From an uncultured Spirochaetaceae bacterium (GTDB lineage Bacteria; Spirochaetota; Spirochaetia; Treponematales; Treponemataceae): 64,000 nucleotides of DNA. A program made the position numbers and the translations under genes. The DNA lies in the NCBI GenBank assembly GCA_902802305.1, contig CADCLG010000019.1:1-64000 (forward strand). Direction: 5' to 3'. The notes under the pieces were generated by a model, which saw nothing but the letters and a program-made list of their open reading frames with translations, was not told the origin of the DNA and ran no database searches. The first letter of the stretch is position 1, and each line of letters starts with the position of its first letter. Positions 1-7,516 of the stretch are shown piece after piece.

Positions 1-267
1 ATATCTAGGTTTCCCAAAGGTGTTGTTGAAGATTTAAAGCAGGCTAGTGAAGTTACTGTTCGTACAGGAAAGGCTATTGTTACTATTATTTGTGATGCGG
101 CTCATTCTTCTGCAATTCTTGCAAGTGGTTTTGATGCTCTTGCTGATGAAGGAATTAATGTTCAGATGATTTCGCAGGGTGCAAGTAAAGTAAATATCAG
201 TATGATTGTTGATGATGATGAAGCTGACCGCACTGTACAGATTTTGCACAGTGCTTATTTCAGCTGA
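1..267 (+). CDS. lysC: Aspartate kinase, C-terminal part (5' end outside window)
   Basis: Frame 1 is open from the first base to a TGA at 265-267 and encodes the last 88 residues of a larger protein. The visible part matches the regulatory end of aspartokinases: an ACT-type segment with a GINVQMISQGASKVNIS stretch, which in this family forms the amino-acid effector site. The enzyme phosphorylates aspartate, the first step towards lysine, threonine and methionine. The kinase domain lies outside the window, so mono- or bifunctionality cannot be judged, but the protein ends right after the ACT region as in monofunctional enzymes. A second aspartokinase, fused to homoserine dehydrogenase, is at 38.1 kb, so the organism probably has at least two isoenzymes. 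The next gene is convergent, with one base between the two stops. Confidence 0.82.
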   Translation: MSRFPKGVVEDLKQASEVTVRTGKAIVTIICDAAHSSAILASGFDALADEGINVQMISQGASKVNISMIVDDDEADRTVQILHSAYFS

Positions 268-268
268 T

Positions 269-667
269 TTATTTGCTTAATTTCATGCCGGTGATAGTTA
301 CAAAGGCAACTTGAGTTTCTTTATCATCGGTAATAATAATTTCGTACAAACAGGTTGAACGGCCATCCTTAATTACCTTTGCTTCGGCAATCAGTTTTTC
401 TCCTTTTGCCATGCCTGTGTAATTTATCTGACTTGTGACAGATACTGTCTGTGGCACATTAAAATTAGATGCAACTGCAAAGGTGAAGTCGGCAAGTGTA
501 AAAATTGCACCTCCCATTACTCCGCCGTATGCATTCTTGTGATTTTCTGTAATCTTCATTGTGCATTTTGCATAATGTTCCGAAACTTCATCAATTTGAA
601 TGCCAGATAATTTTGTAGCATATAAATCTTTATAAAAAAAATCTCTAGCTTTTTCTAAGTCGCTCAT
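269..667 (-). CDS. PaaI-like hotdog-fold acyl-CoA thioesterase
   Basis: 132 residues, the usual length for a single hotdog domain. The central segment N-A-Y-G-G-V-M-G-G-A-I-F-T-L-A-D matches the PaaI/YdiI-type HGG-xxx-aD core: the Asp of the LAD motif is kept, while the common His before GG is replaced by Tyr. These enzymes hydrolyse aryl- or acyl-CoA thioesters in the cytoplasm. The gene lies just downstream of a phenylacetate-CoA-ligase-like gene and an ACT protein on the same strand, so release of CoA from aryl-acetyl-CoA is a reasonable guess. Substrate cannot be read from the sequence. Start at 667 is the first Met, with a purine-rich stretch upstream. Confidence 0.8.
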   Translation of the reverse strand: MSDLEKARDFFYKDLYATKLSGIQIDEVSEHYAKCTMKITENHKNAYGGVMGGAIFTLADFTFAVASNFNVPQTVSVTSQINYTGMAKGEKLIAEAKVIKDGRSTCLYEIIITDDKETQVAFVTITGMKLSK

Positions 668-730
668 TTTTTACTCCAAAAAGGGCAATTAAACAAGTAT
701 CTAAGTGTTTATATTGCCCTTTTGATATGA

Positions 731-1162
731 TTATAGTTTTTCTAGTTCGTCCTGATTCATCATCCTTATACCGGCTTTTTCAAGAACTTTTTCGGTTTCA
801 GGAATATCGGTACAGCGGATAATCATATAGGCAGAGTTTGTTTTGCGACCAGTAAAACCATACATATATTCCACGTTGCGGCCGTTATCTGCAAGGACTT
901 TGAGGATTTTGTTAAGACTGCCGCTTTCATCTGGAATCTCAATTGCAATTACAGAAGTAACTTTTACAATGTAGTGAGAGCGTTCCAGAGCAGCCTGAAC
1001 TTGTTCTGAATTATCTACGATAAGACGAGCAATTCCAAAATCACTGGAATCTGCAAGGCTTAATGCACGAATGTTGATATTGTGAGTTGCCAGAACATTT
1101 GTAAGCTCTGACAAGGCATTTTTTCTGTTTTCAATAAAAATAGAAATCTGTTTAATAGTCAT
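731..1162 (-). CDS. Tandem ACT-domain protein
   Basis: 143 residues made of two ACT domains (about 4-68 and 71-138), each beginning with a beta strand then a glycine or asparagine turn and helix (ENRKNALSEL; PDESGSLNKIL). There is no catalytic domain. Stand-alone double-ACT proteins of this length commonly sit next to phenylacetate-CoA-ligase-like and indolepyruvate oxidoreductase genes in anaerobes, where they are assumed to sense an aromatic amino acid. The gene starts 21 bases after the stop of the ligase gene and has a clear GGAG ribosome site (ggagcaaatt before ATG), so the two are probably co-transcribed. Binding of a specific amino acid is inference. Confidence 0.88.
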   Translation of the reverse strand: MTIKQISIFIENRKNALSELTNVLATHNINIRALSLADSSDFGIARLIVDNSEQVQAALERSHYIVKVTSVIAIEIPDESGSLNKILKVLADNGRNVEYMYGFTGRKTNSAYMIIRCTDIPETEKVLEKAGIRMMNQDELEKL

Positions 1163-1183
1163 AATTTGCTCCTTTATCCTTTT

Positions 1184-2494
1184 TTAGTCGTGTAATTTTC
1201 GTGTATCAATAACGCGTTTTGCTTTTCCTTCTGAACGTGCAATTGATTTTGGTGCAACGAGTGTAACTTTTGCTTTAATCTGAAGAACTGAAAGCAGGGC
1301 ACTTTCAAGCTGTTTTTCTGCCTGATGTACTTCTGAAATAACATCGCTGAACTTTTCTGGAACCATTTCAACTTTAATTTCAAAGGTATCTGTATTGTTT
1401 TCGCGACCAACGTGAATCTCGTAGTTTGCAGGATATCCGTTCTGCATAAGCACGCCTTCAATCTGGCTTGGGAATACGTTAACACCGCGGATAATGAGCA
1501 TATCATCGGTTCTTCCCATTGGTTTACTCATGCGGACAAAGGTTCTTCCGCAGGCACATGGAGTACGGTTGAGAACGCCAATATCTTTTGTACGGAAGCG
1601 CATAAGAGGGAATGCCTGTTTTGTAATTGCTGTGAAAACTAATTCACCTTTTTCACCATCTGGAAGTCTTTTTCCTGTTTCCGGGTCAATGGTTTCAATA
1701 ATAAAGTGGTCTTCATTTACGTGCATACCTTTTTGTTCCTGACATTCGTAAGCAACGCCAGGTCCCATTACTTCTGTAAGACCATAAATATCATAAGCTT
1801 TGATTCCAAGAGATTTTTCTATGTCACGGCGCATTTCTTCGGTCCAAGGTTCTGCACCAAAAATACCGGCTTTAAGATGGATGTCTGCTGGAGATAAGCC
1901 CATGTCTTTTAAAGTTTCTCCAAGGTAGGCGGCGTAGGATGGGGTACAGCAGAGAACAGTTGATTTCATATCCTGCATGAAGGTTATCTGTCGCTGGGTA
2001 TTTCCAGCTGAAATAGGCACAACCTGAAGTCCAAGTTTTGTTCCGCCTCCATGTACACCAAAACCGCCTGTAAAGAGTCCGTATCCATAGGCATTCTGCA
2101 TTATGTCATTTTCATCACAGCCGATTGCTACTAACTGGCGGGCGCAGCAGTCATTCCAGATTTCCAGGTCGTCTTTTGTATAACCTACTACAATCTGTTT
2201 TCCTGTAGTGCCACTTGAAGCGTGTATACGGACTACCTGACTCATTGGTACTGCAAAAAGTCCGTAAGGATAGGTCTGACGCAAATCATCCTTGCAGGTG
2301 AAAGGAATCTTATCTAAATCTTCAAGTCCTTTTACGTCATCTGGGGTTACGCCGGCTTCCTGACAGCGTTTTCTGTAATATTCAACATTTTCATATACAT
2401 GGCGGAAGTTTTTTGCAAGTCTTTCTCCCTGAAGTTTTTTCAGCTGATCCAGGGGCATGCATTCACATTCTTTCTGATAATATTTTAGATTCAT
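1184..2494 (-). CDS. Phenylacetate-CoA ligase family enzyme (AMP-forming)
   Basis: 436 residues, the standard length for PaaK-type adenylate-forming ligases. The phosphate loop is visible as H-A-S-S-G-T-T-G-K near residues 91-99, followed by YGYGLFTGGFG, a DIYGLTE motif, and a C-terminal domain with GRTDDMLIIRGVNVFPSQIE. These enzymes join arylacetates to CoA through an acyl-adenylate. Next to iorAB in fermenting anaerobes the enzyme may work on arylacetyl-CoA or arylacetate formed from Phe, Tyr or Trp. The ATG has a GAGG site about 8 bases upstream. The 250-base gap upstream suggests its own promoter apart from the iorB-esterase pair. The paaK symbol is not used because the physiological substrate is not evident. 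Confidence 0.92.
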   Translation of the reverse strand: MNLKYYQKECECMPLDQLKKLQGERLAKNFRHVYENVEYYRKRCQEAGVTPDDVKGLEDLDKIPFTCKDDLRQTYPYGLFAVPMSQVVRIHASSGTTGKQIVVGYTKDDLEIWNDCCARQLVAIGCDENDIMQNAYGYGLFTGGFGVHGGGTKLGLQVVPISAGNTQRQITFMQDMKSTVLCCTPSYAAYLGETLKDMGLSPADIHLKAGIFGAEPWTEEMRRDIEKSLGIKAYDIYGLTEVMGPGVAYECQEQKGMHVNEDHFIIETIDPETGKRLPDGEKGELVFTAITKQAFPLMRFRTKDIGVLNRTPCACGRTFVRMSKPMGRTDDMLIIRGVNVFPSQIEGVLMQNGYPANYEIHVGRENNTDTFEIKVEMVPEKFSDVISEVHQAEKQLESALLSVLQIKAKVTLVAPKSIARSEGKAKRVIDTRKLHD

Positions 2495-2744
2495 AATTTT
2501 ATCCTCATTTTACAGGTATTATTTAATTGTATAAAGATTGGTTACCGTGCACGGCCACTGGTGCTCATTGCACAAAAAGATTAGAGAAGTTCGCCCTTAG
2601 GCGAAAAAGAATGTAAAGACAAAGGAAGTGTATTTAAGTATGCCTGTAGTTCTTAACATATACTTAATATTACTGCATAAAGAAACAATTGTAAAGAGAT
2701 AAAAATCTATAAAAATATATTTTAATATGCAATTTATAAAAAAA
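2495..2744 (-). promoter_or_regulatory. Probable promoter and leader region of the ligase-ACT operon
   Basis: A 250-base noncoding stretch between the esterase stop and the ligase start. It is A+T-rich and holds a short perfect inverted repeat TTCGCC-CTTA-GGCGAA at 2590-2605 and the ligase ribosome site close to the ATG. I found no convincing -35/-10 pair and no T-run of the kind expected for a terminator after the hairpin on the minus strand. No ORF is likely here. Confidence 0.35.
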
Positions 2745-3419
2745 CTATTCACCCATCATCTGCGGGATAAATTTTGTTGCGTATTCCTGCCAGAAAATCA
2801 TGTCATGAATTCCCTTGCTTTCTATATAAACATGCTTTACGCCCAGACTGTCAAGAAAGCCATGAAATTCGCGGTTATTTTCCAAAAGTTTTGAAGGTTC
2901 TCCAAAGCATTCGCGGTAGTAGGCATAGTTTGCAATCGCATTTCCACCCTTGCCGTCAGTTCCGCCTTCTGCTTTCATTCCGGCAACCTCATGAACAATC
3001 AGGGCAGAAGACAGGGCAGCGGTTTTCCCAAAAACTTCTGGGAACTGAAGGGCAGTGTGAAGTGCATCAAAACCGCCCATAGAAAAGCCCATAAGATAAG
3101 TATTTTCCCGTCTGCGGGCAAGTCCAAAAGTTTTGCGCACATAATCAACAAGCTCAACACCTACAAAAGTTGCAAACTGATGACCGGTTGCTTCCGCATC
3201 AAGCCAGAAGGAGTTTTCGCCGGAAGGAATTACAATAGCAAAATTATATTTTTCACAAAGCCATTCAGGAACCCAGTTGCCTGCATCTCCAGAATAACCG
3301 TGTAAAAGGAAAAGAGTCTTCATTTCTTTTGGAGACGGCCCATTATCTGGTGCTGGTGGAAAACCATCCATGCGTCTGCCATTTGAGTTTCCTTGTTTTA
3401 TTTCCTTATCCTCGTCCAA
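2745..3419 (-). CDS. Putative alpha/beta-hydrolase esterase (esterase D-like), N-terminus uncertain
   Basis: The protein has the oxyanion segment FLLHGYSGDAGNW, the nucleophile elbow G-F-S-M-G-G and a late IHDMIFW segment that could supply the catalytic His, all typical of tributyrin/S-formylglutathione-type esterases. The longest frame opens with a TTG at 3419 that overlaps the iorB stop; the first ATG is at 3371, giving 208 residues. Neither start gives the two N-terminal beta strands that usually precede the HG motif, and an in-frame TAA lies upstream, so the gene may be N-terminally trimmed or simply divergent. It follows iorB so closely that co-transcription is very likely. Substrate unknown. 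Confidence 0.7.
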   Translation of the reverse strand: MDEDKEIKQGNSNGRRMDGFPPAPDNGPSPKEMKTLFLLHGYSGDAGNWVPEWLCEKYNFAIVIPSGENSFWLDAEATGHQFATFVGVELVDYVRKTFGLARRRENTYLMGFSMGGFDALHTALQFPEVFGKTAALSSALIVHEVAGMKAEGGTDGKGGNAIANYAYYRECFGEPSKLLENNREFHGFLDSLGVKHVYIESKGIHDMIFWQEYATKFIPQMMGE

Positions 3420-3972
3420 GCAAAAAGGCCTTTTTATTTACTTCAAGGAACTGAGGTTTTACAAGCTTTTCGATAGCTGTCATCCATGCTTCTACTGGAA
3501 AATCCATATAGCGTGAAAGTCTTCCCATTAAAACAATGTTTACAGCCTTTGAAGTTCCTGCTTCTTCTGCCAGAGTTAAACAATCAAGGGCATCAACTTT
3601 AAGACCTGAGTCAGACATCTTTTTTTCCAAATCAGCAGGATATTCAGCAGCTCCTGTAATTACCGGCATAGGGTCAATCTTTTGAGTGTTTACTACAATC
3701 TGACCATCCTTGCGAAGATATTCTGTGTAACGGGCAGCTTCAAGCAGTTCAAAAGAAACAATAAAATCAGCTTCTCCTTTATCAACAATAGGGGAGTAAA
3801 CCTTGTCTCCATAGCGGACATAAGTAACAACAGAACCACCTCGCTGACTCATTCCATGAACTTCACTGACTTTTACATCATAACCAGCATCAAGAAGAAC
3901 CTGTCCCAATGTTTTAGATGCAAGCAGAGCTCCTTGTCCGCCAACACCTACTATCATTATATTTTTTACCAT
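3406..3972 (-). CDS. iorB: Indolepyruvate:ferredoxin oxidoreductase, beta subunit
   Basis: 188 residues, the expected size for the small subunit. The N-terminus MIVGVGGQGALLASKTLGQ is the hallmark of the gamma-type domain of 2-oxoacid:ferredoxin oxidoreductases, followed by SEVHGMSQRGGSVVTYVRYG. With IorA it oxidatively decarboxylates aryl pyruvates (from Trp, Phe, Tyr transamination) to aryl-acetyl-CoA and passes electrons to ferredoxin in the cytoplasm. A DNA methyltransferase gene separates it from iorA, which is unusual. Its stop lies inside the extended esterase frame, so the two overlap or are adjacent. Confidence 0.92.
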   Translation of the reverse strand: MVKNIMIVGVGGQGALLASKTLGQVLLDAGYDVKVSEVHGMSQRGGSVVTYVRYGDKVYSPIVDKGEADFIVSFELLEAARYTEYLRKDGQIVVNTQKIDPMPVITGAAEYPADLEKKMSDSGLKVDALDCLTLAEEAGTSKAVNIVLMGRLSRYMDFPVEAWMTAIEKLVKPQFLEVNKKAFLLGRG

Positions 3973-4005
3973 AAATTATCTCCCAGGAGAATTGCTTATA
4001 TACTC

Positions 4006-5112
4006 CTATTTTTCCAATATAAAAAGATATTCTGATACATGAATATCCCTTGCATTTAAATTTCTGCTTCCTCTAAAGGTATTATATGAAATTTCAATAG
4101 TTTCTACTTTTCCATACTTTTTAAGCATATTTAACATCTGCTCAAAGCTTATAAAACCTTCTGAGTTGTATGAAATAATAACAAACTTTGTTTGTAGGTT
4201 TGCTATTAATTCTTCCATTGATTTTAGTGCAGAAAATGATTTATTGAAAGCAGAGTGATTCCAGTCTTGGGTAATACCACTTACTTTACTTATTTCTACA
4301 TCTAATTTATTTTTTAAAATAAGGTTAAGCATAAAATAATTTGAACCGTAAGGATGCTGATTGTAAGGAGGATCCAGATAAACAATATCAAGATTCTTTA
4401 ATCCCTTTGACAATTCTACTGCATCCTTTTGATAAATCTCCACCTCAGAATTAAAATTACTGAAAACAGGCTCGGTGAGTTCTATTTTTCCCAAAATTCT
4501 TGTAAGGGCAGATTTACCGCTTGCACCAAAGCAACCAATTCCTGTATTTTTGTCCTTGTAAAAACCTTTGAAAACTCCGCTGGTATTTACATGGATAGAA
4601 GCCTGAGTAATCAAAGGGGCTAGAAAGAATTTTTTTAGATTTTCATCCTTTACAACTTGCTCAATATAATTCCTGTATGAATCAATCAAAAGGGCATTTG
4701 AATGGGTGTAAAAAACTCTTTCGTCTTTTTTTATGTTTTCATCATCCTTTGGCGCATAATTTTTGGTGATGATTCCCTCAATTTTTTCTTTTGTGCAAAG
4801 TTTTTCGATTTCTGCCCTAAGTGCATCACATTCTTTTTTAGGATAATCTTTTTTGTTTGTCAGATAACAGCTGTTGATTAAGGAAGAATAGTTTTCCAAA
4901 TCGTTGACTATGAGCTTTGAAGAATGTTTTTTTAACATTCTGGCTACAATCCCCGAACCGGAAAATATGTCTGCACAGACAAGCTTATTCTTCCCAATCT
5001 TGTTTTCAATTTTTTCAACCTCTGTCTGGATATTTCCTATCAGGCTTCTTTTATTTCCTATATAGGTAATTATCTGACTGGTCAAAAAATCCTTGTTTTC
5101 TTCCATAATCAA
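4006..5112 (-). CDS. D12-class DNA adenine N6-methyltransferase (apparently solitary)
   Basis: 368 residues. An N-terminal ITYIGNKRSLIGNI segment (about 15-28) corresponds to motif X, DIFSGSG (48-54) to the AdoMet-binding motif I, and VYLDPPYN (about 244-251) to catalytic motif IV DPPY. The order X-I-target domain-IV is that of alpha-group adenine methyltransferases. No restriction endonuclease gene is next to it, so it may be an orphan or epigenetic enzyme. It sits between iorA and iorB on the same strand with gaps of only 15 and 33 bases and must be transcribed with them. The start is either a TTG at 5112, well spaced behind an AGGA, or an ATG at 5106. Recognition site cannot be read from sequence. 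Confidence 0.87.
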   Translation of the reverse strand: MIMEENKDFLTSQIITYIGNKRSLIGNIQTEVEKIENKIGKNKLVCADIFSGSGIVARMLKKHSSKLIVNDLENYSSLINSCYLTNKKDYPKKECDALRAEIEKLCTKEKIEGIITKNYAPKDDENIKKDERVFYTHSNALLIDSYRNYIEQVVKDENLKKFFLAPLITQASIHVNTSGVFKGFYKDKNTGIGCFGASGKSALTRILGKIELTEPVFSNFNSEVEIYQKDAVELSKGLKNLDIVYLDPPYNQHPYGSNYFMLNLILKNKLDVEISKVSGITQDWNHSAFNKSFSALKSMEELIANLQTKFVIISYNSEGFISFEQMLNMLKKYGKVETIEISYNTFRGSRNLNARDIHVSEYLFILEK

Positions 5113-5127
5113 AGTGGATTCCTGAAA

Positions 5128-6894
5128 TTATAAAGCTCCAAACTTACACATCTGAGAGCAGACGCCGCAGCCTACACATAAAGTTGGGTCAATTTTTGCT
5201 TTATTGTTTTTCATCGCAATTGCCGGACATCCAATTTTCATACACATCTTGCAGCTCTTGCATTTAGCTTCATCAACTTTGAGGGCTGGTTTTGGCTTAA
5301 CTTCTTTTAAAAGTGCACATGGACGTCGACTGATAATCAGACTTGGTTCTTCAACCTCAAGTTCCTCGCGAACAGCAGCTTCGCACTCTGCAATATTGTA
5401 AGGGTCAACCACGCGAACACGATTAATTCCCATAGCGCGGGCAAGGGCTTCTAAATCAACGCGGCCTGCTGGATCTCCATAAAGATTTTTTCCTGTTGTA
5501 GGATTCTGCTGATGACCTGTCATTCCAGTGATTGAGTTATCAAGAACAATTACTGTTGAATTAGACTGATTATAGGCGATTGTAGCAAGACCTGTCATTC
5601 CAGAATGCATAAAGGTTGAGTCACCAATTACAGCAACTGATTTTTTTTCATTTTCTGTACCGCCAGCCTTGTTCCAGCCGTGAAGACCGCTGAAAGATGC
5701 ACCCATACAAAGAGTTACATCCATGGCGCTGAGTGGAGCCACGCTTCCTAAAGTATAGCAGCCGATATCACCGAATACTGTAACTTTAAGTTTGTTTAAT
5801 GCATAGAACATTCCTCGGTGAGGACAGCCTGCACACATAATTGGTGGACGAACAGGAATCTGAACTTCATCTAGTTTTGTGCCCTGTGGAATCTCGTGAC
5901 CAAAAGCAGCCGCCACAAGATTCTGACTGAACTCGCCGCAGATTGGGAACATATCTTTGCCATGAATATCCACGTTTGCAGAAAGTCCAAGTCCACGTAC
6001 GAAAGTTTCAATAATAGGATCAAGCTCTTCTACAATAATCAGTTTTTCAAGACCAGCTGCAAACTTGCGGATCATATCTGCCGGAAGAGGATTTACCATT
6101 CCCAGCTTTAAAATATTTACAGAGTCGCCAAGAACTTCTTTTACGTACTGGTAGCTTGTAGATGAAGTGATGATTCCAACTTTATCGGAGTCAGTTCCAA
6201 GAACTTTTACCGCTGTAGAAGCTTTTTCAATTCTGTTAATTCCGCTTGTCTCACTCCATTTTTCCAAATCCTTCATTCTCTGCTCAACAAAAGGATGGCG
6301 GCGGATTGCATTTGCAGGAGCCATTACATATTTTGAAATTGTTTTTTCGTAAGCTTTATGTTCAGGGACAATGCGTTCTGCTGTTTCTGTAATGCTCTGA
6401 CTGTGTGCGATACGGGTGCACATTTTGTATAAAACCGGGGTATCAAACTTTTCACTGATTTCAAAAGCAATTTTTGCAAACTCGCGGGCTTCATCAGCAT
6501 CAGAAGGTTCAATCATCGGTACTTTAGAAGCAATTGCGTGATGTCTACTGTCCTGTTCGTTTTGTGAAGAATGCATTCCAGGGTCATCAGCAACACCGAT
6601 TACAAGACCAGCATTTACGCCGGTGTAACTCATAGTAAAAAGAGGGTCAGCAGCAACGTTTAAACCGACATGCTTCATTCCGCAGAAAGAACGTCTGCCT
6701 GCAAGACATGCTCCAAAAGCAGATTCCAGGGCAACTTTTTCATTTGGTGCCCATTCACAATAGATTTCCTTAAACTTAGCGGCTTCTTCTGTAATTTCTG
6801 TACTTGGTGTGCCCGGGTAGCTTGAAATGAATTCACATCCGGATTCGTAAAGTCCGCGTGCCGCAGCCGCGTTCCCCAACATCAGTTGTTTCAT
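5128..6894 (-). CDS. iorA: Indolepyruvate:ferredoxin oxidoreductase, alpha subunit
   Basis: 588 residues, close to the family norm. N-terminal pyrimidine-type domain (GNAAAARGLYESG, SSYPGTPSTEI), middle transketolase-like domain, C-terminal TPP-binding domain with GDIGCYTLG, GDSTFMHSG and the NSTVIVLDNSITGMTGHQ segment. It ends with two ferredoxin-type cysteine clusters (CKSCKMCMKIGCP and CVGCGVCSQMC) for 4Fe-4S centres. It binds TPP and, with IorB, turns aryl pyruvates into aryl-acetyl-CoA while reducing ferredoxin. First gene of the minus-strand operon that includes the methyltransferase, iorB and the esterase. An AAGGAAA ribosome site precedes the ATG. Confidence 0.95.
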   Translation of the reverse strand: MKQLMLGNAAAARGLYESGCEFISSYPGTPSTEITEEAAKFKEIYCEWAPNEKVALESAFGACLAGRRSFCGMKHVGLNVAADPLFTMSYTGVNAGLVIGVADDPGMHSSQNEQDSRHHAIASKVPMIEPSDADEAREFAKIAFEISEKFDTPVLYKMCTRIAHSQSITETAERIVPEHKAYEKTISKYVMAPANAIRRHPFVEQRMKDLEKWSETSGINRIEKASTAVKVLGTDSDKVGIITSSTSYQYVKEVLGDSVNILKLGMVNPLPADMIRKFAAGLEKLIIVEELDPIIETFVRGLGLSANVDIHGKDMFPICGEFSQNLVAAAFGHEIPQGTKLDEVQIPVRPPIMCAGCPHRGMFYALNKLKVTVFGDIGCYTLGSVAPLSAMDVTLCMGASFSGLHGWNKAGGTENEKKSVAVIGDSTFMHSGMTGLATIAYNQSNSTVIVLDNSITGMTGHQQNPTTGKNLYGDPAGRVDLEALARAMGINRVRVVDPYNIAECEAAVREELEVEEPSLIISRRPCALLKEVKPKPALKVDEAKCKSCKMCMKIGCPAIAMKNNKAKIDPTLCVGCGVCSQMCKFGAL

Positions 6895-6976
6895 TTTATT
6901 TCCTTAAAAAATATATATTTTAGTGTAGCTTCAATTTTACAGTGATTTTAAAATATGGTAAAGATAAAAACACAGA

Positions 6977-7012
6977 TAAAAAAAAACAGTCCCAAAAAAC
7001 TCAGGACTGTTT
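6977..7012 (-). terminator. Rho-independent terminator after rpsU
   Basis: Read on the minus strand, AAACAGTCC pairs perfectly with GGACTGTTT (9 bp) across a 10-11-base loop and is followed by a long T-run. It lies 34 bases beyond the rpsU stop and ahead of iorA, so it separates the two transcripts. Confidence 0.85.
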
Positions 7013-7045
7013 CTTATAATTCGTATAATTCAAGAAAACTAAAAA

Positions 7046-7252
7046 TTAGTAATCTTTCTTTTCTGACTTACGTCTCTTGTTCAAAAGCTTGCGCTCAAGA
7101 GTTGTTTTCTTCTGGTGAAGAGTAGCAGAAGGTTTTTCAAAATATTCACGCTTTTTGTATTCGCGGATAATACCTTCTTTTTCAACCATTCGCTTAAAAC
7201 GTTTGATTGCTTTTTCAAGGTTCTCTGAATCATCAACCATGATTGTTGCCAT
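7046..7252 (-). CDS. rpsU: 30S ribosomal protein bS21
   Basis: 68 residues, highly basic, with the family signature [19 protein letters not shown], a [10 protein letters not shown] segment and a lysine/arginine-rich tail. bS21 binds the 3' end region of 16S rRNA and helps initiation. A strong AAAGGAGGTGA ribosome site stands 7 bases before the ATG. A TATAAT on the minus strand (7302-7307) could be its -10 box, inside the inverted repeat AGTCTA-TTA-TAGACT; no good -35 is visible because that position falls in the tRNA-Pro gene. A strong terminator follows. Confidence 0.97.
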   Translation of the reverse strand: MATIMVDDSENLEKAIKRFKRMVEKEGIIREYKKREYFEKPSATLHQKKTTLERKLLNKRRKSEKKDY

Positions 7253-7326
7253 AATTTTGTCACCTCCTTTTTTCGGTGATTCCGTCTGTTTTTCAAAGTC
7301 TATTATAGACTCGGTAATAATATATT

Positions 7327-7399
7327 TCGGGTAAGGCGGATTTGAACCGCCGACCCCTAACTCCCGAAGCTAGTGCGCTACCAGCTGCGCTATTACCCG
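7327..7399 (-). tRNA. tRNA-Pro(CGG)
   Basis: Folds as a full cloverleaf on the minus strand: acceptor CGGGTAA/TTACCCG, T8-A9, D-arm GCGC..GCGC, anticodon stem CTAGC/GTTAG with loop TTCGGGA (anticodon CGG), T-arm GGCGG-TTCAAAT-CCGCC, discriminator A. 73 bases; the CCA end is not encoded. Confidence 0.95.
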
Positions 7400-7408
7400 G
7401 TTAGAAAT

Positions 7409-7437
7409 AAAAAAGCTTCCTCGCTGATTGAGGAAGC
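7409..7437 (-). terminator. Terminator-like hairpin between tRNA-Asp and tRNA-Pro
   Basis: On the minus strand GCTTCCTC-7-base loop-GAGGAAGC (perfect 8-bp stem) is followed directly by a T-run. It lies 5 bases downstream of tRNA-Asp and 10 bases upstream of tRNA-Pro, so tRNA-Asp seems to end here. How tRNA-Pro is then transcribed is unclear: its promoter would have to overlap this hairpin and the tRNA-Asp gene. Confidence 0.75.
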
Positions 7438-7442
7438 CTTAG

Positions 7443-7516
7443 CGCGAGTGAGGGGGCTCGAACCCCTGATCTCCGGCGTGACAGGCCAGCGCGATAACCA
7501 GCTTCGCTACACCCGC
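7443..7516 (-). tRNA. tRNA-Asp(GTC)
   Basis: Cloverleaf on the minus strand: acceptor GCGGGTG/CACTCGC (one G-T pair), T8-A9, D-arm with GGTT loop, anticodon stem CTGGC/GCCGG with loop CTGTCAC (anticodon GTC), T-arm AGGGG-TTCGAGC-CCCCT, discriminator G as usual for Asp. CCA not encoded. Its 5' ten bases overlap the end of the upstream GntR-type gene. Confidence 0.95.

Noticed and set aside
1174..1506. Lysine-rich 110-residue minus-strand ORF
   Set aside because: It lies inside the PaaK-like gene in another frame, with composition typical of a shadow ORF.
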